From: Trichobilharzia szidati
Taxonomy: Eukaryota > Platyhelminthes > Trematoda > Strigeidida > Schistosomatidae
Assembly (NCBI GenBank): GCA_944472155.2
Contig: OX235279.1
Location: forward strand, 149,752,199 to 149,816,198
DNA: 64,000 bases
Direction of reading: 5' to 3'
Shown: piece by piece, positions 1 through 15,100 of the stretch
Layout: every line of letters begins with the position of its first letter
Numbering within the stretch: position 1 is the stretch's first letter
Notes under the pieces: generated by a model
Told to the model about the DNA's origin: nothing
The model's database searches: none
The model's input: only the letters and a program-made list of their open reading frames with translations
Program-made: the position numbers and the translations under genes

Positions 1-152
1 TAAACAACACATCTATTGGTTTGCTAATCAAAATGCTCGTACAATGTTTATGAAAAATCCTTTAAAGTATACTGATGGTCATCCGGATCCACCGTATAGA
101 ATACCTTTAAGATTGAATATTTTAGGTGCTCCAAAAACCGGCAAAACAACTA
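1..152 (+). CDS. AK9: AK9 exon a (3' part; exon begins before the window)
   Basis: Open in the frame starting at base 2. It encodes a YHS-like piece (IYWFANQNARTMFMKNP) and runs into the Walker A P-loop GAPKTGKTT. The donor is ACT A|GTAAGT at 152/153, phase 1. The upstream border is outside the window. Confidence 0.9.
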
Positions 153-3100
153 GTAAGTGAAACATTTATTCTACTACGATTAATTGGTTTATTATATGAA
201 GTTAACTGTCTAAAATATTTCATTTTCATTATTTTTAAGGTGAAGATATACATTAGAGGCTAAGCTTAAAAATATATTAAATGACCTTGAACAAGTAATG
301 CAATGTCTGACATATTAATCGATTACATTATTAACCATGAGACCGTGAACGGAAAGAGTTTTCTAAATAGGTAATCATAATAAAGTGTAGCTATGCTTAA
401 CCTGATTATACGAGTAAAAGGGCTGTAAGGGAATACAGCTGACAAGGATTAGTGGATGGATGATTCCGAGTAATCACCATTAAGATATGTGTATGTGAAA
501 CAGATAATCGCTTAGTTGGCATCTCTGACTCAATAAGTGAGGTGTATACAAACTCCGCATGTTTCTAGGGTCGTTCAGAAAAGTTGTATTCAAGCCATAG
601 CACTTCACCTAAAATGTGTTCGCTCATCACCCACCATAGTGATCATTCCCATCAAAAATTTCGCTTCTTATCCAGCGTCTGAATGACAGAGCATTCGTTC
701 CATAACCTTAAGGTCATGTGTCCGGTCACTAATATTTCACTTGGAAACCTTGCTTTTGTAATACACTAACAGGCCATTGGATTTTTCCTATATCAGTAAT
801 GGCCGCCGAATCACTGCAATTCCCTCAGATATATGTTTTGTGTGTCAGGCTGTGATTTTCACTCATTTCTCGACGGCTGATGACACTACTCAGTCACCTA
901 GGCTGAATTAGGTGGAAGAGGATTCTAACCTAGGATCTATCTCCTAAAAATTAGGTGATTAAGCCAATGTTGAAGTTTAGTATCACTACTTAATCTAGCT
1001 TACTATATTATTATGAATTAGGGAGTGAAATGTAATAATTATTAAGTATTTCCCATATTGCTTATCTTACTCAGACGTGTCATTTTCTGCTTTGTCTCCA
1101 AATTGACTGAAGTTCATCTTCAGTATACATGGTATGGCTGTAACATGTAATACTTGGCCTACCAACACAATATATTCCCGAGTAACCAATAAATTTTTGT
1201 CAATAAAAAAGTGAAGACTAAACAACACTGTCGATTAACATGCAACAGACGACTCACACAGGTTTTCACCATATGGTAGGTTACTTGTAAAATAAGCAGC
1301 TTATTCATACGGTTTGTAGGTATCCAAAAGTCATTAAGAAGCAATCAGTGTTATGTACCTAGTCCTGCTAGCCAACTTCTGTCAGTAATGTTTTGCAATG
1401 TGATCACTAAGCTGGATGATAACAGTAGAATCCAATCAGCTCCTAAACTAAGTACTAGACTGATTACATTGGTCACTTCCTAGCGACCGATTAATGTATC
1501 TTTTTCACTCTTTGAGAAAGATAAGTCTTGAGGCCGGAAAACTCAGTGACGACAGTGAAGATGATGGCTAAAACACTGAGTCAGTGAATTGGGTTCGAAT
1601 CACTAAGGGGACACCAGTCAATTCTAGGTTGCAGTCTTGTTTACCTGACGAGTATGAATATGCACGAAACCTAGGTGTATGGCTTTCCGCCAATCGCCTC
1701 TAACCATCTGACGCTTTCATTCTATTAAATGCTTATCAATCACACATCAAACAACATTAAAATTGTATCATTGTAGTAAGTTGTGTTTTTTGAAATAAAA
1801 AGTGTATTGGTTAAATAATTCGTGAAACTGACACTTAACTTTTCTATATAAAGATATTCGCAATAATAAAGTACACAGAACATAACATAAACTTATAATG
1901 TAAATAATATGCCTAGAAATAAGCGGTGTTTATCTATCTGTTATTGACATTTATCCTGTGTACATTTGTGTGCTTAAGCTTTTTTTCGTACTAAGGACAC
2001 TTGTTTTTCTTAAAAAAACAAATACTGTTTTAATTTTCGCGAATTGTTAAGTTGTTTAATTAAATGCTGGGAAGATATTACTGAGGCTGCTGTCGACCAT
2101 AATTCATCAGTAATTATTGTCTCTTTTAGAGCTCATCCGTTAATAGTTTTGTGTGTGTGTACTGAATGATTAACTGACTGACTAACTAACAAACTCTTGA
2201 CTATTTGACAGAGAAATGTACAACTTTGCCTTGAAATTCATCATTTCTAGGCAGGATATTTCATAAAAGTAAAAAACCATTTTTAAGAGTCACTTTGCAG
2301 GGAATTGATTTGTTTCAATTTTCAACAACGGATTGATATCAGTTAGAGAGTCACTGAAAACTATCAGGAGGTATCGGACAGGTGTTTCGTTCACAGTCAA
2401 ACGTGATACTCTCTAGTGACTGTCTACAGGATGAAGTTTCTAGTGAGTAGTCATGACCAATGGGTTCCACCAGGTCGGAAGTGAGAACAAATGCTTGCTT
2501 GGCGGTTGCGCTAAAGAAAAATCACGGATTGTTAGATGTTAGAGTTCATAAGCTAGCTACTGAGTCTGTTCCCAGTGGCTGGATGGTATAAGAGCTTGTC
2601 TTGTAACCCGAAGGTCCTGAGTTCGAACACATGTTTTGGGGGCGTACTCCCGACGAGTCCCAGACTAGAAAGAAACAGTTGTGCAGTACTACTTAGTTCT
2701 CTAAATGATATCAACACGTGGTCAAACTTAAGAGAAGATTTGAAATAAATGTAATGCAAGCAAATTATAAATAATAAACCGTGTATAGAGGACAGTAAGA
2801 TTTCTTGTCAAACTATTTCGCCTACTCTTAAAAAAACCAGTTGATTGCTTATTTAAAATTAGGAAGAATGTCTAGTTTCAGCTGTGCCATAGAGCCACTC
2901 TGAGTCAGTTCAACAATATTTTAAATGTACTAATATTATTGGACAAAAGAAGTTTTATGAAACCCTTTTCTAACAATAATTCATTTATGTCACTCCCAGA
3001 CACACGCCAGGCTTGTTGTTTCCCATACGGTCTCCAGTTTAGAGCCTAGGGTTTGATGCCGTTCAGCATATGTATAATTCATCCATTTCCATTTTCTTCT

Positions 3101-6100
3101 AAATATTTGTTACGCGATAAGTTATTGGTTAGTCCGTTGTCTGCCAGAGTTCCTTGCCACTTATCTTTTCCAGATATCCGTCTGATCATCATTATCGATT
3201 CAGCGGAGATACCTATTGATGAAAGTCTGCAGTAGCCTGGTGAAATATTTTAGATGACGTGCGTGCTGTCTCTGGAGCACACAGAAGCCCTGAATGGCTT
3301 GACAGTAGTGTGGAAAATCCGAATCTTGTTCCTGATGATGAGTGCAGCAGATTTCCACACTGATTTTAGATTAATGAGATTAATAAAGATGCGTCTTGTT
3401 TTTCGGATTCTGGCTTTGCAATCCGAATCTGTGCCTCCTTTACTCGAATCTATGCCGCATTGGTATGTTTAGTAAGCGGATTCCTTTAGTTTTCCACAAG
3501 GAATGCTGATTTGTACCCGTTTTTGTTGACCGGACATCTACATCACCTTCGTCTGTGTTCTTCACATTCATTCGAAGTCCTGTTTTTGGTGCCTGATTTG
3601 CCAATTTCGCCTAATTTATTAGCTATTCCAAAATTTGGAAGGTTAGATGGGAGGTTTGGTGTACAGCTAACTATCCTACGCCGGGACACCAATCCAATAG
3701 GTGCAGAAAATTGGAAGCACAGGAAAAATATATATGTATCTATTCATAAAAACCATCAGTCCTAAATGCCGTGTATTGGCTACACGTTTCTCAAGTATAT
3801 CGATGTTTTACTTTTAAAAATTACTGCTCTAACTTTCCTTCCAAAAGTGTTTTCTCCCATACTTTTGAATTTCTGAAGTTGAAAGTGCACTATGAATGAG
3901 TGCATTTCAAAAGTATAAATACTATATCACAATTTATTCTGCTTTATGAACCTAAATTCAGGATAATGATGAATCGATCGATTTCATATTGATCAGTTTA
4001 CATTGCTAAATACTTATAAGCACTGAGAAGTTACCGAATTTCATCATGATCTGATACTGGTTAGAAAACCACTGGACAACCTGGGAATACTGGACAGTTG
4101 TTTCGTCCTGGCCTGGGACTCTTCAGCTCTGCGTACCCACCGAGGGTCAAACCCAGAAACTTCTGGTGACAAGGAGAGCTCGTAGACCATCAAGCCAATG
4201 AGACCCCCGTGGTTGTGTAGTGATGAGGAATCTCGGTATGAACGAAACAACTGTCCAGTATTCCCAGGTTGTCCAGTGGTTTTCTAACCAGTATCAGATC
4301 ATGATGAAATTCGGTAACTTCTCAGTGCTTATAAGTATTTAGCAATGTAAACTGATCAATATGAAATCGATCGATTCATCATTATCCTGAATTTAGGTTC
4401 ATAAAGCAGAATAAATTGTGATATAGTATTTATACTTTTGAAATGCACTCATTCATAGTGCACTTTCAACTTCAGAAATTCAAAAGTATGGGAGAAAACA
4501 CTTTTGGAAGGAAAGTTAGAGCAGTAATTTTTAAAAGTAAAACATCGATATACTTGAGAAACGTGTAGCCAATACACGGCATTTAGGACTTGATCCATCA
4601 TTTCTCTATGTAACATTCTTGCAGACCACAATATACTTCTACCTTCAAATTCTTATCATTAGCACACACCGCAACTACCCATTGAATTCAACTAAAAATC
4701 TAAATAAGGTATGAACAAGACAAATATCGCGAGATGATATATATCATTTTGTAGGTTCTCCATAATTGCTTTATAAATAGTAAGGTTCACAATTATAGAA
4801 TAAAGTTTATGAACAGTTATTTAAAACAGAAGTATTTGCTGATAACCAACTATATTTTAGTGGGTCAAGTAGTGCGTGGCAGACAATGATTGAAGTATGT
4901 ACGCATAGTGTGGGATGCATGTGATTAATCCGCAGTACTTCCATCACCTTTAATAACCTTGAATTAAAGTTATGTGAAATAATTCAGAAGCAGTTATTAA
5001 TATTGTCTCTATGACTTGACACTAGTGAATTCTTTGCAGTGAATGGTGATAGATTTCTATGTAGATTAAGCACATTTGGGTTTTCTATTCTACGATAGTG
5101 GAACATCCTAGTGATTATACTCATATATGTGTCGCCTCAACTACCGGTGAACTTGTAGGTACAGTATGAAGTACAGTTCACAGAATTCAGTCCTTTAATC
5201 ATAAGCACAGGAACTGAAAATGATCGAGGTGCAAGGAAAAGAGATGCTGTACAGAATGTCATCCATATAGATGACCGAAGTTTAGAGCTTTCACCGGTAT
5301 GATTAGGTCACCACTGAATGGTAGTTCAATGAAGACAGCTTTCTTAGGTACGGAAGCTATCTTTCCAAAGGGCAGCCTCTCTTTACTGTGACATGCAATG
5401 ACGTTTTTAGGATAACCATTTGCTAATAAAACTGAATGTATGCACCGTAGTATATCCATTAGATTATCACTGGTGCAAATATTATGGGGCGTTGTAATCA
5501 GGCATTTCACTAGGGTACCTTTATACTGAATTAGAACAAAACTGCTGAAATGAAGATATTGTTTACTCAATGAATGCCGGCGAAATATGGATCGTTTAAC
5601 TGTTCCATCGTCCCTTCTATTCAATGAAATACTCAAGATACCCAGTCTGTTATCCACTTAGAATTCTGAGGTCACTGAAAAGTTTGGATAAATATTGTTT
5701 CAATTAAAAATCTTTTAAAACTTTGGAAATAGTAAACATTTTCAGCGTAGAACTAACTCTACACAAAACTACAGCAGTTCCAACTGCTACACTTCACAAA
5801 ATCACACATAAAGTTACAGTACAAAAGGAAATGAACAAAGAAACTTTAATGAACGGTAATGTTGGACAGGGAAAGTTATAAGATCAAGGAGAAGAATAAA
5901 TAGTTAGTGGATATAGATCACACAAATTGATTAAAACTTGCTCGTTGATACTTATTCTAAGCAAAGAAACACATGAATATCGCATCTTGCTAGGAGGAGA
6001 TTATCAGTCAGACTTTGAACTGAAATTCACACGGCTCTCTGTGACGTTTTTTTCCGTTTTGGCTTTCAACTCAATAACTGTAAGTGCTAATAATGTTGAC

Positions 6101-9100
6101 ACTGAGAAGTCAAATAAATGTATACATGGATTTTCATACTGTTGTGAATGTGATCTGCTGAAGAGTACAAAAACTAAGCCATTACAAGTGCTTAGTGCAT
6201 GTTGTTTGTTACCTAGGTAATAGATATCTACGCTGAAGGCTACCTTAAATTTCCTTGTATTCAATCTGCTTAGTATATCTCAAACAAAGGTTATGTATCT
6301 GAATACTTCTAGTGGTACTGAGGTCTACTATCAGCTATCCTATTAAGTATGCCTGCACTGAATGATACTCATTCATGATGTTCTGTCACTCTTTATATAT
6401 ATATATATATATATATACATCTCCATTGAAGTAGCATGGAAGATATAAATCAAGTAGGTAAATTGATCTATTGAGTGAAGATGGTGTCAGAATGCAGAAT
6501 CTCTCACACACCTTAAATAACAATGTGAAAGGTGTTTCGGATGCAATCCTTTCCTCGTAAATCTACACTGCCACCAAAAAGCCTATCTGCATTAATATCA
6601 CATCTGACTTCAAACAGTGTCTGTCATTTCAATTACTTTAATAACTTACATCGACCCAGGAGAAAAAAGAATAAATGGGAATAATAATAATAATAATAAT
6701 ACTAAAATTAGTCAGTCAAGTGAATATATTTGGATCACTTTTGAAAGTGACAAATACTTGTTTTGGTAATAACCTTGAAAATTCTACAGTTGTTGATATC
6801 GTTTTTAGTGAAAAATGTGTATGCATCAATAAAACTGGTTATCTATACGAATTAACTGTAGATCATGTGTGCTGAACATTTACTTATGTTTTTAAATATT
6901 TTTAAAGTGAACTGAAAAATGATGTTAAGTAGATTTATTGACTAATGCAAAAAAGATTTGACGATGGTCCATAAATATATCAGCCAACAGTATTTACTGA
7001 CTTTTACAATAAGTAGCCATTTCTTCTATCTTATTGACAAGGTTATCAGCACACTAAAAGTATAAATATTCTGCAATTATTCCTCCCCCCCTAAACATTT
7101 GTGTTACTTAAGTTAGATCAAACAATTGTGACGTGAACAGTCTGTTTTTCTTGAAAGCCTAATAGGTGAGTTGTTTCTTCTTGTTTAATTCGTACAACAT
7201 ATTGAACTGCCCAACAGGTCAATATGAATGTAGAGCTACTAATTCTTAGCATCTCGAGGATCAGAGCTAGACAAATTACACCTTCAATACATTTCCGATG
7301 TTAATACTTAAAAAATTCGTAGATCAGTGGTATACTGTCGACTGAACAGTACTAACTTTTTTTCAGTTCACTTTTACGTTAGCCAATATTTTTTACCGGG
7401 GATGAATACGGTTCGACATAGAAACCTTGTAAACACTTTTTATGATTGTTTCTTTCCATTTCTTCAGATTTTGAAGTTTCCCTAACGACAGTACTGTTCA
7501 TTCTTATGCGGTTGGGTTGCTGACGTCACGCCCCACCTTCTCTGTTTTCTAAGCTTAATTTCGACTACTAAACTAGACGGTTTTGAAGTGCATCAACGCG
7601 TGAATCGAACTCGGACAATATGAGCATTTGGCCGGTATTCTTACACTGAAACAGAGATACTTCTTCACTACTAACTGCTTATCTTTTAATTAATTTTATT
7701 CTCAATATCTAGTGGATATGAACTTCGAGTACTGCTGGTTTTAAACCACTTACACCGATTTCGGAGTTATTATTGTGCATACGTGGTTGACAATAAAACC
7801 AATTATTAATGTGGTTATTTTCAATTTTACACTTCAGTTGCTAGACGTATAGCTAAAGAATATAACATTCCGATAGTCAATGCTGGGGATTGTGTCCGTT
7901 GGATACTGAAAGATCCAAGTCATATGCACACATCATTAGCTAACCGTATCAGAGAACAATTTAATCGTGGTGAAGCAATTTCAGATGAACTTACAGCTGA
8001 AGCAATACACACACTACTGATGAATGGCATCTATTTTACACGTGGGTAAGTTTTTATAATTCATAGACATGAAATTAAATAATTCTCAGTCTTATTCATT
8101 TGAACACTGATTGCAAAATGATTATCTCTTCATCTAATAGATTGCAGTCATGACTAACTTAAGTATTATGGGAGTGTGTTTACCTTACTTTGAAGAATCA
8201 AGGAAAGCTTATTAAGCGACACAGAATAAATAGATAATCAATAATATAAAGCTTTCTATATCAGTTCATTTGGTGATAATCGTATATATATATATATATG
8301 TATATACATAAAATTTGTGTTATGGAATTGAATCATTCAGTTTCGTTTGGCATACCAACTTCTTTTCAACTCATGTAATCACCTGTAAGTTTTTTCTTCG
8401 GAGATGACTAAAGTATCACCGAATTCATAATACGTTAAGCATTTCTTTCTACCCTACAAGAACCGATAACGACAGTTCTACTCCTTATTATTATTATTGT
8501 TCCCTTGGGTTCCTAGTGGAACATAGGGCTTCAACTACACGTCTCCACTTGCTTCTGTCTTCTGCTGTACTTTTCACTTGCATCCATGTTAGTCCATACT
8601 GTTTCAACTCCTCTTCACACGATCTCCTCCATGTCTCCCTTGCACTGACGTCCCACTCGCCACTTCCCTTTCGGGTTCCACTCGAGCTATGGCCTGACGC
8701 GCGATGTCACCCAGCGGCCTCTTAAGCGAGTGTCCAGTCCATCTCCAATTTCTCCTGCATATTTGTTGGGCGATTGGTTCTTGTTTCGTTTGTTCCCATA
8801 GTTTCTTGTTGGTGATTCTTTCCGGCCATCTGATCTTGAGTATAGAGCGAAGACAGTTGTTGACAAAGGTCTGCAACCTGTAGGAAATATTCTTTGTGAC
8901 CCGCCAGGTTTCTGAACTGACTTGACGTTTGTAATGAAAATCTGAATTTTGTTGTTGATGCTGAGTGATGAAGATTTCCAGATTGGTTTCGGGTTGATGA
9001 ATGTGTTTCTCGCCTTCCCGATTCTCGCTCGATTTGACATCCTCGTCCATTCCTCCTGTAGTTGAGACAATGCTCTCTAGATAAGTGAATGAAGTAACCT

Positions 9101-12100
9101 CTTTCAAATCCCTCCCGTTAATGGTGATTGGCGCTGGATGTTGCTGCTGCTGTTGTTGTTGTTGGTTGGTTGGTTATTATCATAACCTCCGTCTTGTCTA
9201 TGTTCACCTGGAGTCCTGTCTTTGCTGCTTCTTCGACCAGTTTGTCGGTTTTCACTTGTAAGTCTTCGATTTTGTGTGACATCGAACATAAATCATCCAC
9301 GCGCGAAATCTAGGTCTTCTAGGTTCTTCACGTTTGTTCTACTCCTTAGGAATGATAAATGTTTCACTCTATGTTATTATGTATGTATGCGTGTATTGTT
9401 TTCACTGTTTCTTTCTCTTTGTCTGTTTTCTGTTTCAAACAAGATATATCTTAGAGAATTATCCACTGACTAAAGAACAAGGTGAAATATTGTTCGCCTA
9501 CGGTGTTCGACCAAATCTAACTATTCATTTAACTGTTACAGATGAAAAACAAAAGTAAGTTGACGAAAAAACTGTCATCCGTCTACCTTCCTTTAATTTT
9601 TGTTTGGCCTTTTTTGGTTTTCATGTAAAAATAAGTATTGATTATTATTATTGTTCCTTCATTATTTGATGTGATGTTAACTTTGTTGATATGTATTTAT
9701 AAGGGATAGAAGAAATATTCAAATATAAAATAAGAAGCTAGAAACAATAACTAATGGTTAATGAATAAATGTCATCATATTAAATTCATTCATCAACTTT
9801 GTAATTGATCAAGTCCTAGATTGTAAACACAGTACCCTTTTACTGTCAGGTGATTAGGGCTATTAACTTCTGCTATTTCATCATGCGAAGGCATCAGTCA
9901 CCACCAACACCATACGGTGCAGTACAACAGACACTGTGATAAGCTTCAGTCAACAGCTATATGCTGAAACCATATGACAAGTAGTTCACAAAGGTAGGCT
10001 AACAGAAGTACTTGAATTGACGAGTTTAGCAAGATGATTTTTTGATTTTTGATTAGAGCTTGAAACCCCACAGTATTTTCGGTACAAGTATGGAATTTTC
10101 AGCATGTGATATCGGTAGCCCAAATTTTGCAGGCCTACCACAGATATCAGGTGTGCGTCGGTAGGAGATCGAACCACAGACCATGTGCATGGTTGGCGAG
10201 AGCCCTAACCACTGTGATATCGACGATGCTGTTTAACATCACTGATTATCTCCTTGATTGTGGTGGACTGCCTTATGTGTAGACTATGAGAGGTTATATC
10301 AGCAGCAATAATTATGATGATGCATAATAATAATAATAATTAATTTTTTTATTCCTTTACGTTCCCAGTAGGCTTCAAGCTAGAGGCCTAAAGTTTCGGT
10401 AGCAGTGGTGTTTTTTTACTGGATGGGGTTGCTAGCCCCTTGCCTAACTTTCCCTCTTTACCATTCCTATTACTGGCTTAGAGAGGTAGAAGAGTGCATC
10501 GGTTGGAGATCGACCCCCGAACCACATGCGTGGTCAGTGAGCATTCTACTGCTGTGCCATCGATGCACATAATAATAATAATAATTGATACTGTATCATA
10601 ATTCCATTTTATTTAGAGAAGAATTAATTCGAAGAGGAATTACGGAAGCTTCTCAAACATTTCAATCAAAAGCATCAGGTTCACATCTGTCCTATTTAAC
10701 TTCTGGTGAGGAACAATATGCAGAAGGTAAACATTTAAAAAGACGAGGCGGAGAAGAAGAAGAACAAGAAATAGAAGGAGAGGGTATTAAAGAGGAAAAT
10801 ATTCCGGAAAGAAATGAAGAAGGATTTAAACAACCTGTACCAGAAGTAGATAATGCGCAAGAATTAGTTATTCGTCTAGCAGCGTATGATACTGTTATTC
10901 CACAACTAAGAGAATGGTATACATCTTATAATGGACTTATGGTTGAATTGGATGCTATTCAAAATCGATGGTTATTATGGCGTAAAGTAATCGCTTTAAT
11001 TAAGCATAGAATGAAACATTTACAAGAATACATGGAAGGGATAATTGCAAGTAAGTTGCCTCGTAATCACTCTGTTTTATATTTGTACATTAACTGTCTG
11101 TTAATAATAGGTTGATTATTGATTAACTACAACGTAGTTTCCATTTAGAGAATGCTAAATAACATTGAGTAGTTAGTCGTTTAGTACTAATGTAAGGCCA
11201 GTCAGAGGTATGCAAGTATGGGAGATTCATGACTGGAATGATACGATGAATTGAGAGTTTCACTGCTACTCAGATGCTTGTTTTTTAATGAGACTATATA
11301 TTTGCCATTGGAGTTGACAGTTCTAGACTTATCCAAGTCGAGCATATGTGATGCAAATTAATGAATAGTTATAAATTAGAATAAAGAAGCCATGTGTTAA
11401 ACCATGGTTACTTGTGAATTTATAATGAAAATCGTTTCGAAACACTTCCGATAAATATAACTAGTTTCCGTTAATGAAAGAGAGGATGAAAACACCCAGT
11501 TACCAGGGTTACGTAACGTCGAAATTTTCCATTGTGTATAATTATTATTGTTTGGGATAAATTGTTTATTCTTATCATTATTATTAATAGAATTGTATGC
11601 GTATATTGATTGATTTTTCGTTTAAAAATGAACTCTCTATGAAAGTATGTTAAAATTGTATCTGTACATCAACTTAATAATGTCTTTGGACTGTAAACAG
11701 TTGATGAGAAGCCAGCGAAATAAGTTTTTTTTCCTTCACGTTCCCCAGTGAAACATAGGGCTTCAACCTAGTGGCTGGAAGTTTCTGTAGCAGTGTTTAT
11801 TTTACAGGATGGGGTTGCTAGCCTCATGCCCAACCTTTCCTCTTCACCAGCATTATTTCTGGCTTAGCGAGGTAAAGGAGTGCGTTGGCCGGGGATCGAA
11901 CCCCGGACCATGTGCATGGTCGGCTAGCGTCCTAACCACTATACTATTATATTTTGCACAAACCACTGTTGTTCTTGCTTTATTCAACTTCATAAAGGGG
12001 AATAAATGTATGAAGTTAATATTGATTCGTATAATAGAAAGTCATATCCAAGCCATTCAATGAGCATAACACAGACATTTTTCAGGTCGTGTTTTTTTAA

Positions 12101-15100
12101 CTCTATAAATCACGGCAAATAACACTAGTGCATTTGTATATCTTAGGCGAAATTGAGGTATGCGTCTTATCAATGAAATTAGCGTAAATCAGACAACTGT
12201 AGCGAATATTAAACCTCTCTTATTTTGAAAAACATTCTCGTTGTCGTATAACTAGTTATGCATTCATTTGCTTTAATGAAGACAAATCGAGGTATATTTT
12301 AACGGTTGGTAAATATTTCTAGAAATGGAAAGTGAAAATTAGTCCAACTGACGTCTATGTTGTAATTATAGCAACGAACTATTTATTGTAAGATGATGTC
12401 GCATATATTTTACTACATGAGTGCTACGCATCCTTCATGTTGGAATAGGATTTATTCACTAGTCATTACTGTCTCAGTAGCATGATTAGTCATACAACAC
12501 AGCATCTCCCCTTGATTATGTTCGTCAAGACGAGTATAAAATGTCCACATTTTATTTTGAGGATTATTTTCAACAACATACAGCCTACCATAAATATACA
12601 TTGAATTAGAAAAAGAAAAACATACAATTTTAAAAATTCTATCAGCATAATTATGTTATAAGTGAGAAAAGTTGCTACTAAGGTAAACTGAGATTCATCA
12701 CTGTTTCTCTGCGTATGCTCAACCTTGGTTTAAGTTGCTTGACCATAATGGGTTCAGAAAATCCGAGTAAAGTTGAATTCCATTGTTTGTTAATAATGCT
12801 AAAAGCAGTTCGAATATCTACTTTGTGTCCTGATTCGATAAGATGTCGGTCAAGGGCGTTGCCTAGGGAATCTAGAATTTTGAATCTCAGATGTTTTGTG
12901 ATATGTTCAGGGAAGCGAATAGTTGTTCATCTTTCTATCCTTCCTATGTACCTCCTTTGGTACGCACACATAAATTCGTAAACACCGTTGGAATTGACTT
13001 CAGGTGGCTACTTGTCCACTCTTAATTGATAAAGTGCACGACTAGTAGTGTAAACTGGAATAAATTTAGCTTCCTGCATCTAAACTTAAGTTATTAACAA
13101 ACAAAGAAATTCAACTTTAGTTTGATTTCCTTAACCTGTTATCGTTACGCAACTTAAACCAGGTTTGAGTGTACACAGAGAAACAGTGATGAATTACAGT
13201 TTACCCTTGTAGCAACTTGCATTTATAACATAATTATGCATTCTGTTTTTTGAGTTTTTAACACTCTCATTATTATTGTTTCTATAGTTCTTTCCTGGCC
13301 TGCTGATCTTAACTCACTTAACTGATTTCGAATCGCCTGCAAATGCTTACTCGTGTATTATTAAGTAAGCCTTTTTACCTGTATGCTGCTGGCCCATTCA
13401 TAGTTTTCGTTGTCAAGTCGGCTAACAAAACTTCTCGAATATTTTTCCAAACTTAGGATAAATAACGACTTTCTTTTTGTGTTATCTGTAACTGATCATG
13501 TTATCATCAGGGTTTATCCATCATTGCTTCCTTAAACTATGATCTTCATGGCAAACTTCCTCCAACAGAATTTTAAAAAATATATGTTCTTATTTTGTCA
13601 GTACTATGCATATTTTAGGCAGGCTGCCTGTGGTTGAAGATAAGCCTCAAAATAAAATGCGGACATTTTATGCTGCGTCAAGTTTCTTACCCATATAGAA
13701 GGACTGACTCAACATAAGTGTTGAGATTCTGAGTTTTTTTGCTCATGCTGAGTGGCGCAGAAGATTTCCAGACTGATTTCAGAATGATGAAGGTCTTGCT
13801 TGCCTTCCCAACCTTGGTTTTGACATCCTCTTCCATGGGGCTTGCCTGTAGTTGAAACGATGCTGCCCAAATAGGTGAAAGCAGTGACCTCCTTCGTAAT
13901 TCTCCCGCCGAAAGTGATTGGTGCTCGTTGTTGTTGGCCAGCGGGTGTATTCATCGCATCTTTTTACGCCATGTTCACTCGAAGTTTTCTCTTTGCTGCC
14001 TCTTCTGTCAACCTGTTGGCTTTCGCCTATGAGTCTTCCAGATTGTGTAACATTAGACATAGAAGAAACTTCTCCATCCCCATTTTCTACCTCGGGAAAA
14101 ATTCCAAGGTCAGCTGTTATCAATACATTGTTATTAATACTATTTCTTGCATTTGTCGTATGACATTTATCAGCATCATTTCCTTATCTACCCTTCTGTT
14201 CACTCCCTTCACCTATTACATAATTTATTGTGATACTTGTCTCCATGCTCTTTCATTATCATCGAATGTTTCTGGACTTTCTTCTCAATACATCAGATTG
14301 GTCTAAACTGACTAATCTTCACTTCCTAGTCACAGTTTTGATTATTCATCAGTGTTTTGAAATATTTTCATAATGTAAACATTATTTCGAACTAAACAGA
14401 GAGAGAAAGTGCTGATTGCCAGCGCCATGTGTCCAGTTCTTAGTGCTGGTGCCGACTGAAATGTGTTAACCGAGGTGGCAATTTACTCACTGATAATGTC
14501 TCTGACTGCGACTGCGTTAGTTAAAATCTCCAAAGAGAGGAGGGTATGAGTTTCCTAGAGATTGCAAATACGCCTTGAGAACGAGGGTTAATAAGCTCGA
14601 AACGTGATTCCACGGCTTCCACACGATTGCCTCTAGGAGCCTGACATTTCTACATATATGAAGAAAGAGAAACCTGGGCATGTAGTCACTTTATTTGTGA
14701 TACTGCCATCTACCATTGATGTTTATCTCCAGATCTTCAGTAAACAGCGTTTTTCCCTAAACCCTTTTTTAACGGATTGATTAATATTTCTTTCCATAAA
14801 AATACCACTTTTTTAATTTTGATAGTTTTATATGTCGTTATCTACCTGGATAACATAATTCGTTCAGTTCTTATCTTAATCATCGTATGTTTCTTTCAAC
14901 AAATCGACACTAAAAGTCGATTTCTCTTCAAACTCTCTTGAGCTGCTTTTTCATTTATCCATCATGGAGTAAATTCATTTTATATAACGTACAGTGATAC
15001 AGTATTAATAAGTGGACGACGTTTTGAGCACAATTTATTGTCACCTATAATCACACCATATATCATTTCAACGTCTAATATGCCTTAAGAACTAAGTTTG

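Larger units (their letters stand above)
3758..4590. repeat. Exact 349-bp inverted repeat (palindrome) with 135-nt spacer
   Basis: The left arm 3758-4106 and right arm 4242-4590 are exact reverse complements; I compared them line by line and found no mismatch or gap. The spacer 4107-4241 holds the head of a minus-strand hammerhead SINE. The inner ends of both arms fall in the GAAAC box of the hammerhead. The open frames around 4044-4250 and 4449-4631 are by-products. Confidence 0.93.

Noticed and set aside
6394..6416. (AT)n run as a promoter or TATA region
   Set aside because: Simple microsatellite within an intron; no transcript start evidence nearby.
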